Source: JBBROS01 sp965213855
GTDB taxonomy: Bacteria; Pseudomonadota; Alphaproteobacteria; Acetobacterales; Acetobacteraceae
DNA length: 64,000 nt
Assembly: GCA_965213855.1 (NCBI GenBank)
Contig: CBDCAA010000008.1
Coordinates: forward strand, 1,364,001-1,428,000
Reading direction: 5' to 3'
The notes below the pieces were generated by a model. It made no database searches. It was not told the origin of the DNA and was given only the letters and a program-made list of their open reading frames with translations. Each line of letters starts with the position of its first letter. Position 1 is the stretch's first letter. Of the stretch, positions 16,927 to 25,490 are shown in pieces. The position numbers were made by a program, and so were the translations under genes.

Positions 16927-16967
16927 GCTCCCTCTCCCGCTTGCGGGGGAGGGCCGGGGTGAGCGTC
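16927..16967. repeat. Palindromic repeat copy 2
   Basis: CTCCCTCTCCCGC, GCGGGGGAGGG and GGGGTGAGCG form the same inverted-repeat element as the copy at 14537. It fills most of the 60-nt gap between the MBL-like gene and ycaO, the only sizeable gap within the operon. It may fold in the mRNA and tune expression of the downstream half. Confidence 0.75.
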
Positions 16968-16985
16968 CCAAGGCCGGCGCCAATC

Positions 16986-17819
16986 TCAGCCATGGGCACT
17001 CCGCAAGATCGGCACCGGCCGCGTATGCTGCGGTCCTTCGATCACCTCATCCAGCAGCGCCAGCGCCGCCCGCGTATCCAGCCCGGTGGCATACTCGAAC
17101 GGCGTGAAGGCGGACGTGAAGTCCAGCGTTGCGAACACCTCCCGGTAGCGCATCGCCTCTCCCCGGCTCAGCGGGATCTGCTTGTGATACGCCTTGTGGC
17201 AACTGATCCGCTGCGCCGTCCCGTTCGCGTCGAAGTCGATCTTCAGCGCATCGCCGCAGAACACCGCCTTGCGGGCCGCGTCGTAAAGGATTGAGTGCCC
17301 CTCGTAGTGACCGCCCGTGTGATGCAGCGTCAGCCCCGGCCTGATCTCGAACACCTCGTCATACGGAACCGTCACCCGGAACGCCTTCGTCCACTGCAGG
17401 TCGTCCTTCTGGATCAGCAGGTCCGGCTGGAACCGGTCCTGCAACTGATACAGCGCCCCATAGCCGTGCGGATGGCTCGACCCCAGCCACCGAATCCCCC
17501 CCAGCGCCTCGATCTTCGCCAGCGCCGCCTCCGAGTAGAGCGGGGCCGCCTCGAATGCCACGTTCCCGTCCGGGTAGGTCAGCAGCCACCCATGCCCATC
17601 CAGCCCATACCGCGGTGTCGACCAGAACTCCCACAGCCCCGGCATCACCTCCCGCCAGTGATGCGACAGCTTCGGCAGCACCTGCGCCGGCGTTAGGAAC
17701 TCCCACCCATCCGCCGGCAGGTCGTTGCGCACGTCCGAGCAGATCGGGCAATCCGGCGGCACCGCGAAATACCGCTGCCAATGGCCGCAATTCGTGCAGG
17801 AATAAGGGCTAAGCGGCAT
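16986..17819 (-). CDS. Zinc-ribbon plus metallo-beta-lactamase-fold protein
   Basis: From ATG 17819 the product has 277 residues. The first 30 carry a four-Cys zinc ribbon (SCTNCGH ... DCPICSD). The rest is an MBL fold, with GSSHPHGYGALYQL in place of the usual HxHxDH (only the HxH part survives), GLTLHHTGGHYEGHSILY, and AVFCGDALKIDFD as the bridging Asp. The metal site is thus modified but probably still metal-binding. It could be a hydrolase or oxygenase-like member in the inositol/YcaO pathway. ATG 17831 is an alternative start. It overlaps the upstream Gfo/Idh gene by 11 nt. Confidence 0.75.
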   Translation of the reverse strand: MPLSPYSCTNCGHWQRYFAVPPDCPICSDVRNDLPADGWEFLTPAQVLPKLSHHWREVMPGLWEFWSTPRYGLDGHGWLLTYPDGNVAFEAAPLYSEAALAKIEALGGIRWLGSSHPHGYGALYQLQDRFQPDLLIQKDDLQWTKAFRVTVPYDEVFEIRPGLTLHHTGGHYEGHSILYDAARKAVFCGDALKIDFDANGTAQRISCHKAYHKQIPLSRGEAMRYREVFATLDFTSAFTPFEYATGLDTRAALALLDEVIEGPQHTRPVPILRSAHG

Positions 17820-18846
17820 GGTCCCGCTCAATCCCGGAGGGTGGCGCCGCCATCGCCTGCGCGCGCAGCAGCAGCCCCATCGTCGCCAGGTCCTGCGCCG
17901 GCGGGAACGGAAACGCCCGGCCGCTGGCGACCGCCGCCGCGAACGCCTCGACCTGGTTCAGGAACGGCGAGCGCTCCGCACCCGGCACCGGCACCGGCAC
18001 CGCCGCCCCGGTCGCGGCGTCGATCATGTCGAGCGTGCCCCCCGCCGTCTGGCCCATCGTGTCGGTCGCAACCGCCATCCCCGCCGTCCCCACCACCTCC
18101 AGCCGCCGCCGGGGCAGTGTCTCCGGGCAGTTATAGGCCACGTGCATCTCCACCAGCACCCCCGACCGGCTCCGCGCCATCAGCAACGCGCCATCCTCCA
18201 CCCCGTACACGTGCACCCGCCCTTGCCCCATCGCCAGCACGTCCACCAGCGGCTCGCCCAGCAGATACGCCGAAAGATCGAGCCCGTGCGGCGCCAGGTC
18301 GAACAGCGCCCCGCCCCCGGCCCGGCGCGGATCGATCCGCCAGTTATCCGCTGCCGCGCCGTCGCCGGACCAGTCGGCGGGCAGCCAGCACGCATAGACG
18401 ATGCGGATCGCCGTCACCGTCCCCAGCCGCCCCGCTGCCACCAGCGCCGCCAACGCCCGGTGCGCCGCATGGAACCGCTGGTCGAACGCCGTCGCATACA
18501 ACACCCCGGCCCGGCTGCACGCATCCACCATGGCCTGCGCATCCGCCATCGTCGTCGCCATCGGCTTCTCGCACAGCACCGGGATGCGCGCTGCCGCCGC
18601 CTGCTCCACCAACAGCCGATGCGCATGGTTCGGCGCCGCCACATAGATCGCACCCAGGCCCGGCGTGCTCACCAGGCCCGCCATCGTCTCGTGCGCCACG
18701 GCACCGAGCCGCTCCGACGCCAGCGCCCGCGATGCCGGGTCAGGGTCGAACACCGCCGCCAGCCGGCCATTCCCGCTGGCCTGAATCGCCGGCCCCACAT
18801 AGTCCCGCGCGACCCAGCCGCAGCCGGCGATGCCCCAATCTACCAT
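17809..18846 (-). CDS. Gfo/Idh/MocA-family NAD(P)-dependent oxidoreductase
   Basis: The 345 residues start with the Rossmann pattern WGIAGCGWVARDYVGPAIQ. LGAIYVAAPNHAHRLLVEQA and IPVLCEKPMATT (the EKP motif) follow, and a C-terminal substrate domain includes GGGALFDLAPHGLDLSAYLL with the conserved Asp-x3-His. These are diagnostic for sugar or inositol dehydrogenases such as IolG. In this operon a likely job is oxidation of an inositol or sugar hydroxyl to the ketone, but the substrate is inferred only from context. The ATG overlaps the methyltransferase stop by 7 nt. Confidence 0.9.
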   Translation of the reverse strand: MVDWGIAGCGWVARDYVGPAIQASGNGRLAAVFDPDPASRALASERLGAVAHETMAGLVSTPGLGAIYVAAPNHAHRLLVEQAAAARIPVLCEKPMATTMADAQAMVDACSRAGVLYATAFDQRFHAAHRALAALVAAGRLGTVTAIRIVYACWLPADWSGDGAAADNWRIDPRRAGGGALFDLAPHGLDLSAYLLGEPLVDVLAMGQGRVHVYGVEDGALLMARSRSGVLVEMHVAYNCPETLPRRRLEVVGTAGMAVATDTMGQTAGGTLDMIDAATGAAVPVPVPGAERSPFLNQVEAFAAAVASGRAFPFPPAQDLATMGLLLRAQAMAAPPSGIERDHAA

Positions 18847-19982
18847 CGCGCCGGCAAGTCCAGCAGCACGCGTCGCCGGGCCAGCCGATCGATCGCCGGA
18901 TCAGTTCCTGCCACGGCCTCCTCGGGTCCGTCCGCCCGGACCGGATAGGTCGCCAGCGCCGCATACTCCGCCCGATAGCGCTCCGAGGGCCAACGGACCT
19001 GGTCCCCCGCATAGAGCGGGTTGCGCCGCAGCACGACCCCGGGCGCAGGCACGGCGACCCCGCCCGTCACGGCCCGGGCCGTGCCCGCGGCCGCCGCCAG
19101 CGACACCGCCGGCACTCCTTCGAGCGCCTCGGCGTTGGACGCACGGGGCGCCCGGCTCTCGATCAGTGCCGCCGTCAGCTCCCGGTCGTCATACAGGACC
19201 GGTTGCTCGAACAGCGCCGCATACCCGGACGGCGGCAACGGACTGCCAGCCGAAAGATTGTCCACCAGCGCGTTATGCGCGTGCCCGACCAGCACGGCGC
19301 CCGCCGAAACCCGCCGCATCTCCGCCGCGACATGCGCCTTCTCCGGCAGGAAGTAGAACGCGTCATGACAGAACACCGTCCCGAACGCCGCATCCCCGAA
19401 CGGCCAAGGCGCCGCCGCATCGAAACAGACCAGCGCCGCCCCGGGCGCCACATAGCGCCGCGCCAGCCACAGCTTCGCGAACACGATGTCGCCGCCTGCG
19501 ACGTCGTGCGCGGGGTCCGGCCGCGCGAAGGCTCGAAGGAAGTGGCCTGCTCCGCACGCCAACTCGAAGACCGGGCCCGGCCCCGCATGCGCCTCCGCCA
19601 GCGCCAACCCCGACAGGAACGTCGGGTCAGACCAGCGATGCGCGAAATAGGTTGCGACCGGCCCGAACGCCAGCAGGTCCATCGCCGCCCGGAAACTCAG
19701 CGCATCGGCTTGGCGCACCAGATGGCGCCGCGCATCCTCGTCCGGCGGCGGCGTGCGCGCCCAGTTGTCCTGATCGGCCAATAGGGCGACCGTCGCTTCA
19801 AACGCCAGCCCCGCATCCAGCGCCGCCAGTGCCACATCCGCCAACGCCCGCCGGTCCGCACGGAGGAACGGGATTGCCTCCACAACCGGCCACCGCTCCC
19901 GGCCATCCGACACGGAATGCGCCGTGTCCGCATGCAGCGGCAATCCCGAAACCGGGCTGCGCACGACTTGCCAGGGTGTCAC
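18840..19982 (-). CDS. Class I SAM-dependent methyltransferase
   Basis: The 380-residue product has SAM motif I as FELACGAGHFLRAF (about residues 139-152). An acidic motif II region (VAGGDIVFAKLWLARRY) and PFGDAAFGTVFCHDAFYFLP follow as post-motif strands. The N-terminal 120 residues and C-terminal 130 residues are extra, so it is larger than a minimal methyltransferase and may bind a specific substrate. O- or C-methylation of the pathway product is inferred. ATGA overlap with the upstream HD-like gene indicates coupling. Confidence 0.78.
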   Translation of the reverse strand: MTPWQVVRSPVSGLPLHADTAHSVSDGRERWPVVEAIPFLRADRRALADVALAALDAGLAFEATVALLADQDNWARTPPPDEDARRHLVRQADALSFRAAMDLLAFGPVATYFAHRWSDPTFLSGLALAEAHAGPGPVFELACGAGHFLRAFARPDPAHDVAGGDIVFAKLWLARRYVAPGAALVCFDAAAPWPFGDAAFGTVFCHDAFYFLPEKAHVAAEMRRVSAGAVLVGHAHNALVDNLSAGSPLPPSGYAALFEQPVLYDDRELTAALIESRAPRASNAEALEGVPAVSLAAAAGTARAVTGGVAVPAPGVVLRRNPLYAGDQVRWPSERYRAEYAALATYPVRADGPEEAVAGTDPAIDRLARRRVLLDLPARW

Positions 19983-20890
19983 GGCAGCCCGGCGTCGCGC
20001 AGCACCGCCTGATGGAACGCCTGCGTCGGCCCGGCATGCACCAAGTCCATATCGTCCAGCGCCTGTTCTACCCTGAAACGTGCCACGTCATCGTAGTGCC
20101 GCATCTGCAGCACCCGGTCGATCACATCGGCGGCGTGGAACGCCCGCCCCTCCGGCGTCGACGCATCCTTGATGTGCGCCAGCGCCGCCTCCGTTGCGCG
20201 CCGCACCCCGTCCGGCAACGTCGCCAACGCTTGCGCGAACAGGCGCTCGATCACTGGCGCCAAATGCTCGCCCAGCAGGATCTCTCCCGCAAAGCCGCTA
20301 TCCGGCAGCACCGCATTGTGCAAATGATGCGCCAGCCCCGCCAGGAACACCACACCACAATCCGCCCCGTACTGCGGCGCCAGAACACATCCCAGCACGG
20401 CAACGACGAAGCAGTGGTCGCCATGCCCCTCCGGCGGCTCCAGCACGATCCGTGCCTTCCCCGGGCACGTCGCCCCCGCCCGCGGCTGCCGGATCAACGC
20501 CTCCGCAAAACCGGGCGCAGCTCCTTCCAAGAGCGTGCCCCCGATAGAAGCCCGTAGAACGAGCTTCTTCCCACGATCCAACGACCCCGAGACCTCGTCG
20601 AACGACCGCTGCAACACCGCCACGCTCTCGCCCGTGGACAACCCCGACCGCGCCAGCACGCCCGCATCGATACCGCCAAGCCGGCACGCCGCCAGGGCGT
20701 CGGCCGTCGCCACCCTCGCGACCTCCGCCACCCTCTGCCCGGCCACCAAGGCGCCCCACGCACGCCGGAACATGCGGGCGGCCAAGCTGTCCGGGCCGCT
20801 CGCGTCCCGGACCCGCTTTAGATCGCACAGCTCCACCGCCAGCGGCACGACGGTCGAGAGGCTCACGTCGACCGTCGCCGCATCGAGCAT
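19979..20890 (-). CDS. HD-domain-like protein of the inositol/YcaO operon
   Basis: From ATG 20890, 4 nt past the inositol-phosphate synthase stop, the product has 303 residues. The centre resembles an HD hydrolase: GHGDHCFVVAVLGC (His156, His159) and then LAGLAHHLHNAVLPDSG (His188, His189). The second metal motif reads HH rather than HD, so the catalytic Asp is replaced. The N-terminal 120 residues have no clear relative. It may be a diverged phosphohydrolase, for example acting on inositol phosphate, or a non-catalytic scaffold. This is the least certain function in the operon. Confidence 0.6.
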   Translation of the reverse strand: MLDAATVDVSLSTVVPLAVELCDLKRVRDASGPDSLAARMFRRAWGALVAGQRVAEVARVATADALAACRLGGIDAGVLARSGLSTGESVAVLQRSFDEVSGSLDRGKKLVLRASIGGTLLEGAAPGFAEALIRQPRAGATCPGKARIVLEPPEGHGDHCFVVAVLGCVLAPQYGADCGVVFLAGLAHHLHNAVLPDSGFAGEILLGEHLAPVIERLFAQALATLPDGVRRATEAALAHIKDASTPEGRAFHAADVIDRVLQMRHYDDVARFRVEQALDDMDLVHAGPTQAFHQAVLRDAGLP

Positions 20891-20894
20891 CAGC

Positions 20895-22100
20895 TTAGGC
20901 GGCGAGCCATTCGAGCAGCGTGCGCTCCTGCGTTGGGAAGGCATGCTCCTCCCGCTTGCCGGCCGGCGTCATCGGCGCCTTGAAGAACAGCCCGAGCTGC
21001 TCCTGGATACCGCCCTTGCCACGCTGCCGCGCCAGATCGAGCACCCGCGCGATCTCGATCACCAGCGGCGCCGCCAAGATGCTGTCCCGGCACAAGAAGT
21101 TCACCTTCAACTGCATTTTCTGGCCCAGGAAGCCGACCAGGTCGATGTTGTCCCACGCTTCCTTGTTGTCGCCGCGCGGGCGGTAATACCGGATGTCGAC
21201 GATATGGTCCTCGACCGGATAGCCGAGGATGTCATCCAGCACCGAACCCTTGGTGTTGAGCTTGCTCTCGAGGCTGTCCTTGTTCTTCAGCGCGAGCCCG
21301 TCCCGGTTGCCCAGGATGTTCGTGCTGAACCACCCTTCGACATACAATGACCGCGACCGGAACGCCGGGGCCAGCACCGTCTTAATGAACGTCTGGCCTG
21401 TCTTGCCATCCTTGCCCGCGACCGGGACGTTCTCGCGCTCCGCCATCATCGTCAGCGCCGGAATATCCGCCGCCAGGCTCGGCGTGAAGTTTCCGTATGG
21501 CACGCCCTCCGCTATGGCAGCGTAGGCATACAGCATCGCCGGGCTGATTGCCGGGTCGCTGTCGTCGAGACCTTGCTCGAAGCCGGAAATCGTGCGCAAC
21601 GCGGCCACGTTCTTGTCCGGCCACCGCTCGACCGAGGCCAAGTTGATCATCACCAGGTTGTCGATCCCCGACGCCTGCCGGTACGCGCGGATGTTGTCGC
21701 GGATCGTGTCGACCGCCTCCCGATGGCTGCCCGCGGCGATCTTGTTGGCGCCGTCGACATTCTTACAGAAGTCCACGCTGCCGACGGCCGGCCACGGCGT
21801 CATCTTCGCCAATGCCGGCGAGACAAGCTCGCTTTGCTCCCGCTCCAGCACCCGGTGCTCGCGCACGGCGCTGTCGAGCGTCTCTCCGTGCAAGTCCCAT
21901 CCGGCGAAGTGCAGGTTCCGGTAAGCCGCGATCCCGGGCGCGGACACGCCGGCCAGCGGCAGCCCTGCCATGTCGTTCGACCCGGCACGCAGCATCTCGA
22001 TGCCCGCGGCAGCCGTGGTGGCGACAGCGCCGCCCATGCCAACCACCAGCACGCCGACGCGGCGGCCGGTAAGAGCGGCGTCCAACCCGGAATCAGGCAT
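20895..22100 (-). CDS. myo-Inositol-3-phosphate synthase
   Basis: This enzyme converts glucose 6-phosphate to 1D-myo-inositol 3-phosphate with bound NAD. The 401 residues show the NAD-binding GMGGAVATT near residue 21, then DFCKNVDGANKIAAGS and VAGKDGKTGQTFIKT. The catalytic region SLYVEGWFSTNILGNRDG and LKVNFLCRDSILAAPLVIE completes the family pattern. It is the first gene of the nine-gene operon and defines inositol as the likely building block. A 174-nt upstream spacer probably carries the operon promoter, though no consensus could be fixed by eye. Confidence 0.93.
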   Translation of the reverse strand: MPDSGLDAALTGRRVGVLVVGMGGAVATTAAAGIEMLRAGSNDMAGLPLAGVSAPGIAAYRNLHFAGWDLHGETLDSAVREHRVLEREQSELVSPALAKMTPWPAVGSVDFCKNVDGANKIAAGSHREAVDTIRDNIRAYRQASGIDNLVMINLASVERWPDKNVAALRTISGFEQGLDDSDPAISPAMLYAYAAIAEGVPYGNFTPSLAADIPALTMMAERENVPVAGKDGKTGQTFIKTVLAPAFRSRSLYVEGWFSTNILGNRDGLALKNKDSLESKLNTKGSVLDDILGYPVEDHIVDIRYYRPRGDNKEAWDNIDLVGFLGQKMQLKVNFLCRDSILAAPLVIEIARVLDLARQRGKGGIQEQLGLFFKAPMTPAGKREEHAFPTQERTLLEWLAA

Positions 22101-22275
22101 CTAACTTCTCTTCTTGGTTATGGCCGCGCCAGGATGGGCGACGCAGGAAAGGACGGCAGAGATGGGTGCAAAGACCCTGAAGGTTAACCTAACGAAACCG
22201 TGAGCACTCTCGGCACCTCGACCAGCAACGCTTAGGGTCCCGGTATGGCGGTATTGCGGCACCGATCCCAACGCG

Positions 22276-22674
22276 TCAAACCTCCCGTGCCGGGTGCGCC
22301 AGGTCGCGCATATCCGCACCCCTCTCCCCGTCCTCTTCGTCGGTATCGGATAAACGATCCATACCGATCGTGTGGTCGCCGCCGTGGCTCAGGATGTCCC
22401 GCTCGCGTGCGCCGCCGATCCTGTCGAGCACATAGATGCGGGTCAGACCTTCCTCCCGTGCGACCTGCTGGGCTGCAGCGATCGCCTCGTCGAAAGGCAT
22501 CAGCGTGCCATCCGGCCGATGCGGGTGGGTCGACTGCTCCGGCGTTCCGGTCAGCACGATCTGGATCGTCGTGCGGTCCGGATCGTCCTCCTCGAACCGC
22601 CGCAACACCACCACGGTGCGGCCTGGGCCCGCGGGCATCGCGTCATGCGGGGCGAGATGGACGGTTTCGATCAT
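22276..22674 (-). CDS. Small acidic protein of unknown function
   Basis: ATG 22674 is preceded by GGGGAG at a spacing of about 10 nt, giving 132 residues. A beta-rich N half (TVVVLRRFEEDDPDRTTIQI) leads to DEAIAAAQQVAREEGLTRIYVLDR and a highly charged C terminus. No family was recognised. It lies between the inositol operon and a dehydrogenase gene, with spacers of 175 and 43 nt, so it may be independent. Longer upstream frames are Arg/Cys-rich shadow and were not used. Confidence 0.6.
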   Translation of the reverse strand: MIETVHLAPHDAMPAGPGRTVVVLRRFEEDDPDRTTIQIVLTGTPEQSTHPHRPDGTLMPFDEAIAAAQQVAREEGLTRIYVLDRIGGARERDILSHGGDHTIGMDRLSDTDEEDGERGADMRDLAHPAREV

Positions 22675-22717
22675 GTTACACACTCCCCTTGTAGCAACGC
22701 CCGCGCGGCGGATGGGT

Positions 22718-23809
22718 TCAGTCGGGGACTGACGTGGCTGCCGACCGGTCCGGAGCAGCGACACCGAGGCGCTCCGCCCAGGGCGCCAGGGCTGCCAGGA
22801 TGCCAGGGTAGAGGCGCACGCCCTGCCTGCGCATCTGGTCACGCAGCCCGAGCCCACGCGCACCCGGCAGACGCACGGCGGGCTGACCCGGCCGCGGCGG
22901 GTTCGCTTCGGCCGCCTCAGCCAGCCACGCCGTCTGCCGCACATACGCCGTCAGGCCGCCGAACGCGTCCGGGTCGATCACCTGGAGATAGACCGCCGCA
23001 CCCCACCCCTCCCCCGGGTCGGCGCGGCCGTATCCGCCCAGCGCCGCCGTCAGCGCCTCCACCAGCAACCCGAGCGCAAACCCCTTGTGCCCGCTATCCA
23101 GCCCGCCCAGCGGCAGGATCGTGCCCGGCGGGTCCGTGAACAGCGCAGCCGGGTCGTCGGTCGGATGGCCTTGGGCGTCCAGCACCCACGGATGCTCCAG
23201 CCGCCGCCCCTCCGCCCGCAACCGACCCGTGAGCCCATTGGTGGTCGTCGAGGCGCTGACATCCATCAGGATCGGGCGCCGCCCCTCCGTCGCCGGCCCG
23301 GTCGGGATGCCGGCTGCAATCGGGTTCGGCGTCATCAGTGCGCGTGTCCCGCCATGCGGCGCGACACTCGCGACGTTCGGGTCCGAGCTCATCAGCAGGA
23401 TCATCTTGCCGGCCGCCGTGACCCGCTCAAGGTAGGCCGCCAGACATGCGATGTGGTGGCTGCGCCGGATCACGACCGTGACCGTTCCCTCGGCAGCGAC
23501 CCGGTCCAGCGCCAGCCCGATCGCGTGGTGCACCAGCCAAGGCCCCGGCAGCCGCCGCCCGTCCAGCAGCAGCGTCGCCCCCCGATCGTTGACGATCTCC
23601 GGATCGCCGGTGGACCGCATCGAACCGTCCGCCAACGCCCCCAGGTACCCCGGCAGCAGCGCGAGCCCATGCGTCGTGTGCCCCAGCATGTCGCCCTCGA
23701 TCAGCGTCGTCGCGACCACCCGCGCCCGCTCGCCGCTCAACCCTGCGGAATGCAGCAGGGCGGTCGCGTAGCGGATCAAGACGCTCTCCGGAACCGTGTC
23801 GGCGTTCAT
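22718..23809 (-). CDS. Ldh-family malate/L-lactate (2-hydroxyacid) dehydrogenase
   Basis: From ATG 23809 (GAGAG precedes it) the product has 363 residues with the type 2 malate/L-lactate dehydrogenase pattern. This comprises MLGHTTHGLALLPGYL, VVIRRSHHIACLAAYLERV with the catalytic His, SVAPHGGTRALMTPNPIAAGIP, ILMDVSAST and GGLDSGHKGFALGLLVEAL. Family members oxidise 2-hydroxyacids or reduce 2-oxo acids, or imines, with NAD(P). It is divergent from the TRAP transporter operon, so a hydroxy-acid substrate imported by that system is likely. Confidence 0.9.
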   Translation of the reverse strand: MNADTVPESVLIRYATALLHSAGLSGERARVVATTLIEGDMLGHTTHGLALLPGYLGALADGSMRSTGDPEIVNDRGATLLLDGRRLPGPWLVHHAIGLALDRVAAEGTVTVVIRRSHHIACLAAYLERVTAAGKMILLMSSDPNVASVAPHGGTRALMTPNPIAAGIPTGPATEGRRPILMDVSASTTTNGLTGRLRAEGRRLEHPWVLDAQGHPTDDPAALFTDPPGTILPLGGLDSGHKGFALGLLVEALTAALGGYGRADPGEGWGAAVYLQVIDPDAFGGLTAYVRQTAWLAEAAEANPPRPGQPAVRLPGARGLGLRDQMRRQGVRLYPGILAALAPWAERLGVAAPDRSAATSVPD

Positions 23810-23943
23810 CGCGAACTCTCTCCGTTTGTATAAAAAAGCCATACGGTTCTGGTGGACGCCAGAGTATGCGGCGGTTAGCGTACCCGAACCGACCACTCCC
23901 CCGGCGCGGCCGGAGAACGGGGCGGCGGCATGTGGGGGCAACG

Positions 23944-24942
23944 ATGCGGCTGAAACCCATCCTGGCGATCGCGGCACTGGCCTTGGCGACCACCGCCCTC
24001 GCCTCGGCACGCGCCCAGACCAAACACTACAGCTTCGGCTATGACCAGCCGCATACCACCGGCTTCGGCGTGGCGGGCGACATCTTCGCCGACAGCCTCG
24101 CCCGCAGCAGCCACGGCGCCATGATCATCGACCAGTTCCCGGGCGCCCAGCTCGGCCAGGAACCGCAGGCGCTGCAGAAGATCCGCACCGGCGACATCGA
24201 CTTCCTCATTACCAGCACCGCCAATGCCGCGACCCTCTCGCCCGAATCGGGCGTGATGAGCCTGCATTACCTGTTCCAGTCCGAGGCGCACCTCACCAAG
24301 GCGCTCGCCGACCCGGCCGTTATCGGCGCCATGAAGGCGATGTTCGACCAGAACGTCACCGGCGTGCACATGCTCGGCCTCGCGACCCTCGGCCTCCGCT
24401 ACCTGTACGGGAAGAAGGAGATCCACGATATCGGCGACCTCAAGGGGTTGAAGGTCCGCGTCCAGGCGACACCGACGGAGGACGCGATCTTTCCCGCCTA
24501 CGGCGCGCAGACCGTCCACATGCCGTTCGGCAGCGTCTACACCAGCCTGCAGACCGGCGTCGTCGACATGGCCGAGAACGGCATCAACGTCTACCAGGCG
24601 AACAAGCACTACGAAGTGGCGCCCGTCCTGAACCTCACCGCGCACGAGGCCAACAACTCCGTGCTGTGGGTGTCCGACAAAGTCTGGTCCTCGCTGTCGG
24701 ACGAGCAGAAGGGCTGGGTGACGGCGGCCGCCAACGACGTCTCCAAGCAGCAACCCGAACGCGCCCTGGCGCTCGAGCATGAAAGCCAGGCCAAGCTGCA
24801 GAAGCTTGGCGTGAAGTTCGTCACCGTCGACACGTCCGGCATGGTCCGGGTCGCGATCCCCTACCAGGACAGCACGGCCAAGGACCTCGGCCCGAACGCG
24901 GTCAAGATCCTGGACCTGATCAGGGCCGACAAGACGTCATGA
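23944..24942 (+). CDS. TRAP transporter substrate-binding protein DctP
   Basis: From ATG 23944 the 332-residue product has a signal peptide (cleaved near ASARA) and the DctP fold. Evidence includes the N-terminal HTTGFGVAGDIFADSLAR, GAQLGQEPQALQKIRTGDID, the DLKGLKVRVQATPTEDAIF hinge with the carboxylate-binding Arg, and MPFGSVYTSLQTGVVDMAENG. It should bind an organic acid in the periplasm. It overlaps dctQ by 4 nt. The divergent Ldh-family gene and the nearby tartrate and hydroxy-acid enzymes suggest a hydroxylated carboxylate. Confidence 0.92.
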   Translation: MRLKPILAIAALALATTALASARAQTKHYSFGYDQPHTTGFGVAGDIFADSLARSSHGAMIIDQFPGAQLGQEPQALQKIRTGDIDFLITSTANAATLSPESGVMSLHYLFQSEAHLTKALADPAVIGAMKAMFDQNVTGVHMLGLATLGLRYLYGKKEIHDIGDLKGLKVRVQATPTEDAIFPAYGAQTVHMPFGSVYTSLQTGVVDMAENGINVYQANKHYEVAPVLNLTAHEANNSVLWVSDKVWSSLSDEQKGWVTAAANDVSKQQPERALALEHESQAKLQKLGVKFVTVDTSGMVRVAIPYQDSTAKDLGPNAVKILDLIRADKTS

Positions 24943-25490
24943 GCTTCCAGACCGTCCTGTCGACCGATCGCCACCTGAAATGGCCGGCGCTCGACCTGCT
25001 GGAACATACGCTGATGGTGCTTTGCGGGGTCTGCCTGGCCGGCTTCTGCACCTCCGTGTTGGCTGACGTCGTCACCCGCGAGATCGGCCACCCGTGGCTC
25101 TGGCTGCAGGAGGTCACGATGGCGTTCTTCACCTACGGCACCTTCGTCGGCACCGCCGTCGCCGTCCGCCGCAACGACCATCTCTGCCTTTCGGCGATGG
25201 CCGAGGCCATGACCGGTCCCTGGCGCGTCGCCGTCGAGCTGGTCAACCGCGGCGTCGTGCTGGCCGTCGGCCTCGGCCTGGCCGTGTTCGGCTGGCAGAA
25301 CTTCCTTTCCGGCTTTGCCAGCTTCCGCATGCCGTCGATGACGCCGATCGCCTACCTCTATTGGCCGATCCCCGCCTGCGGCGCGCTCGTCGCGCTCTTC
25401 AGCCTCGAACAGATCCTCAACGGCCTCCGTCACGGCTTCGAACCCGGCACCAGTCACGCCCAAGGCCTGGCCCTGGCCGACCTCGGATAA
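24939..25490 (+). CDS. TRAP transporter small permease DctQ
   Basis: The 183-residue membrane protein has four predicted helices (about residues 25-45, 55-75, 97-117, 137-157). It also has the DctQ motifs EVTMAFFTYGTFVGTAVAVRRNDHL in the second and third helices and FASFRMPSMTPIAYLYWPIPACGA near the end. It forms the small membrane subunit that joins DctM in sodium-coupled uptake. Its ATG overlaps the dctP stop and its own TAA overlaps the dctM ATG, so the three are translated as a unit. Confidence 0.9.
   Translation: MSFQTVLSTDRHLKWPALDLLEHTLMVLCGVCLAGFCTSVLADVVTREIGHPWLWLQEVTMAFFTYGTFVGTAVAVRRNDHLCLSAMAEAMTGPWRVAVELVNRGVVLAVGLGLAVFGWQNFLSGFASFRMPSMTPIAYLYWPIPACGALVALFSLEQILNGLRHGFEPGTSHAQGLALADLG

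Noticed and set aside
14565..17294. 909-codon open frame on the plus strand, antisense to the YcaO region
   Set aside because: It is Arg/Pro-rich with no domain and mirrors the minus-strand genes in a GC-rich genome; the minus strand carries clear families.
17781..20557. Long plus-strand frames opposite the Gfo/Idh, methyltransferase and HD-like genes
   Set aside because: Low-complexity Pro/Arg/His composition, no ribosome sites, and clear protein families on the minus strand.
12557..22100. The operon read as mycothiol biosynthesis
   Set aside because: Inositol synthase, GT4 and PIG-L fit, but MshC (Cys ligase) and MshD (acetyltransferase) are missing and YcaO, MBL and TIM-barrel genes are unexplained.
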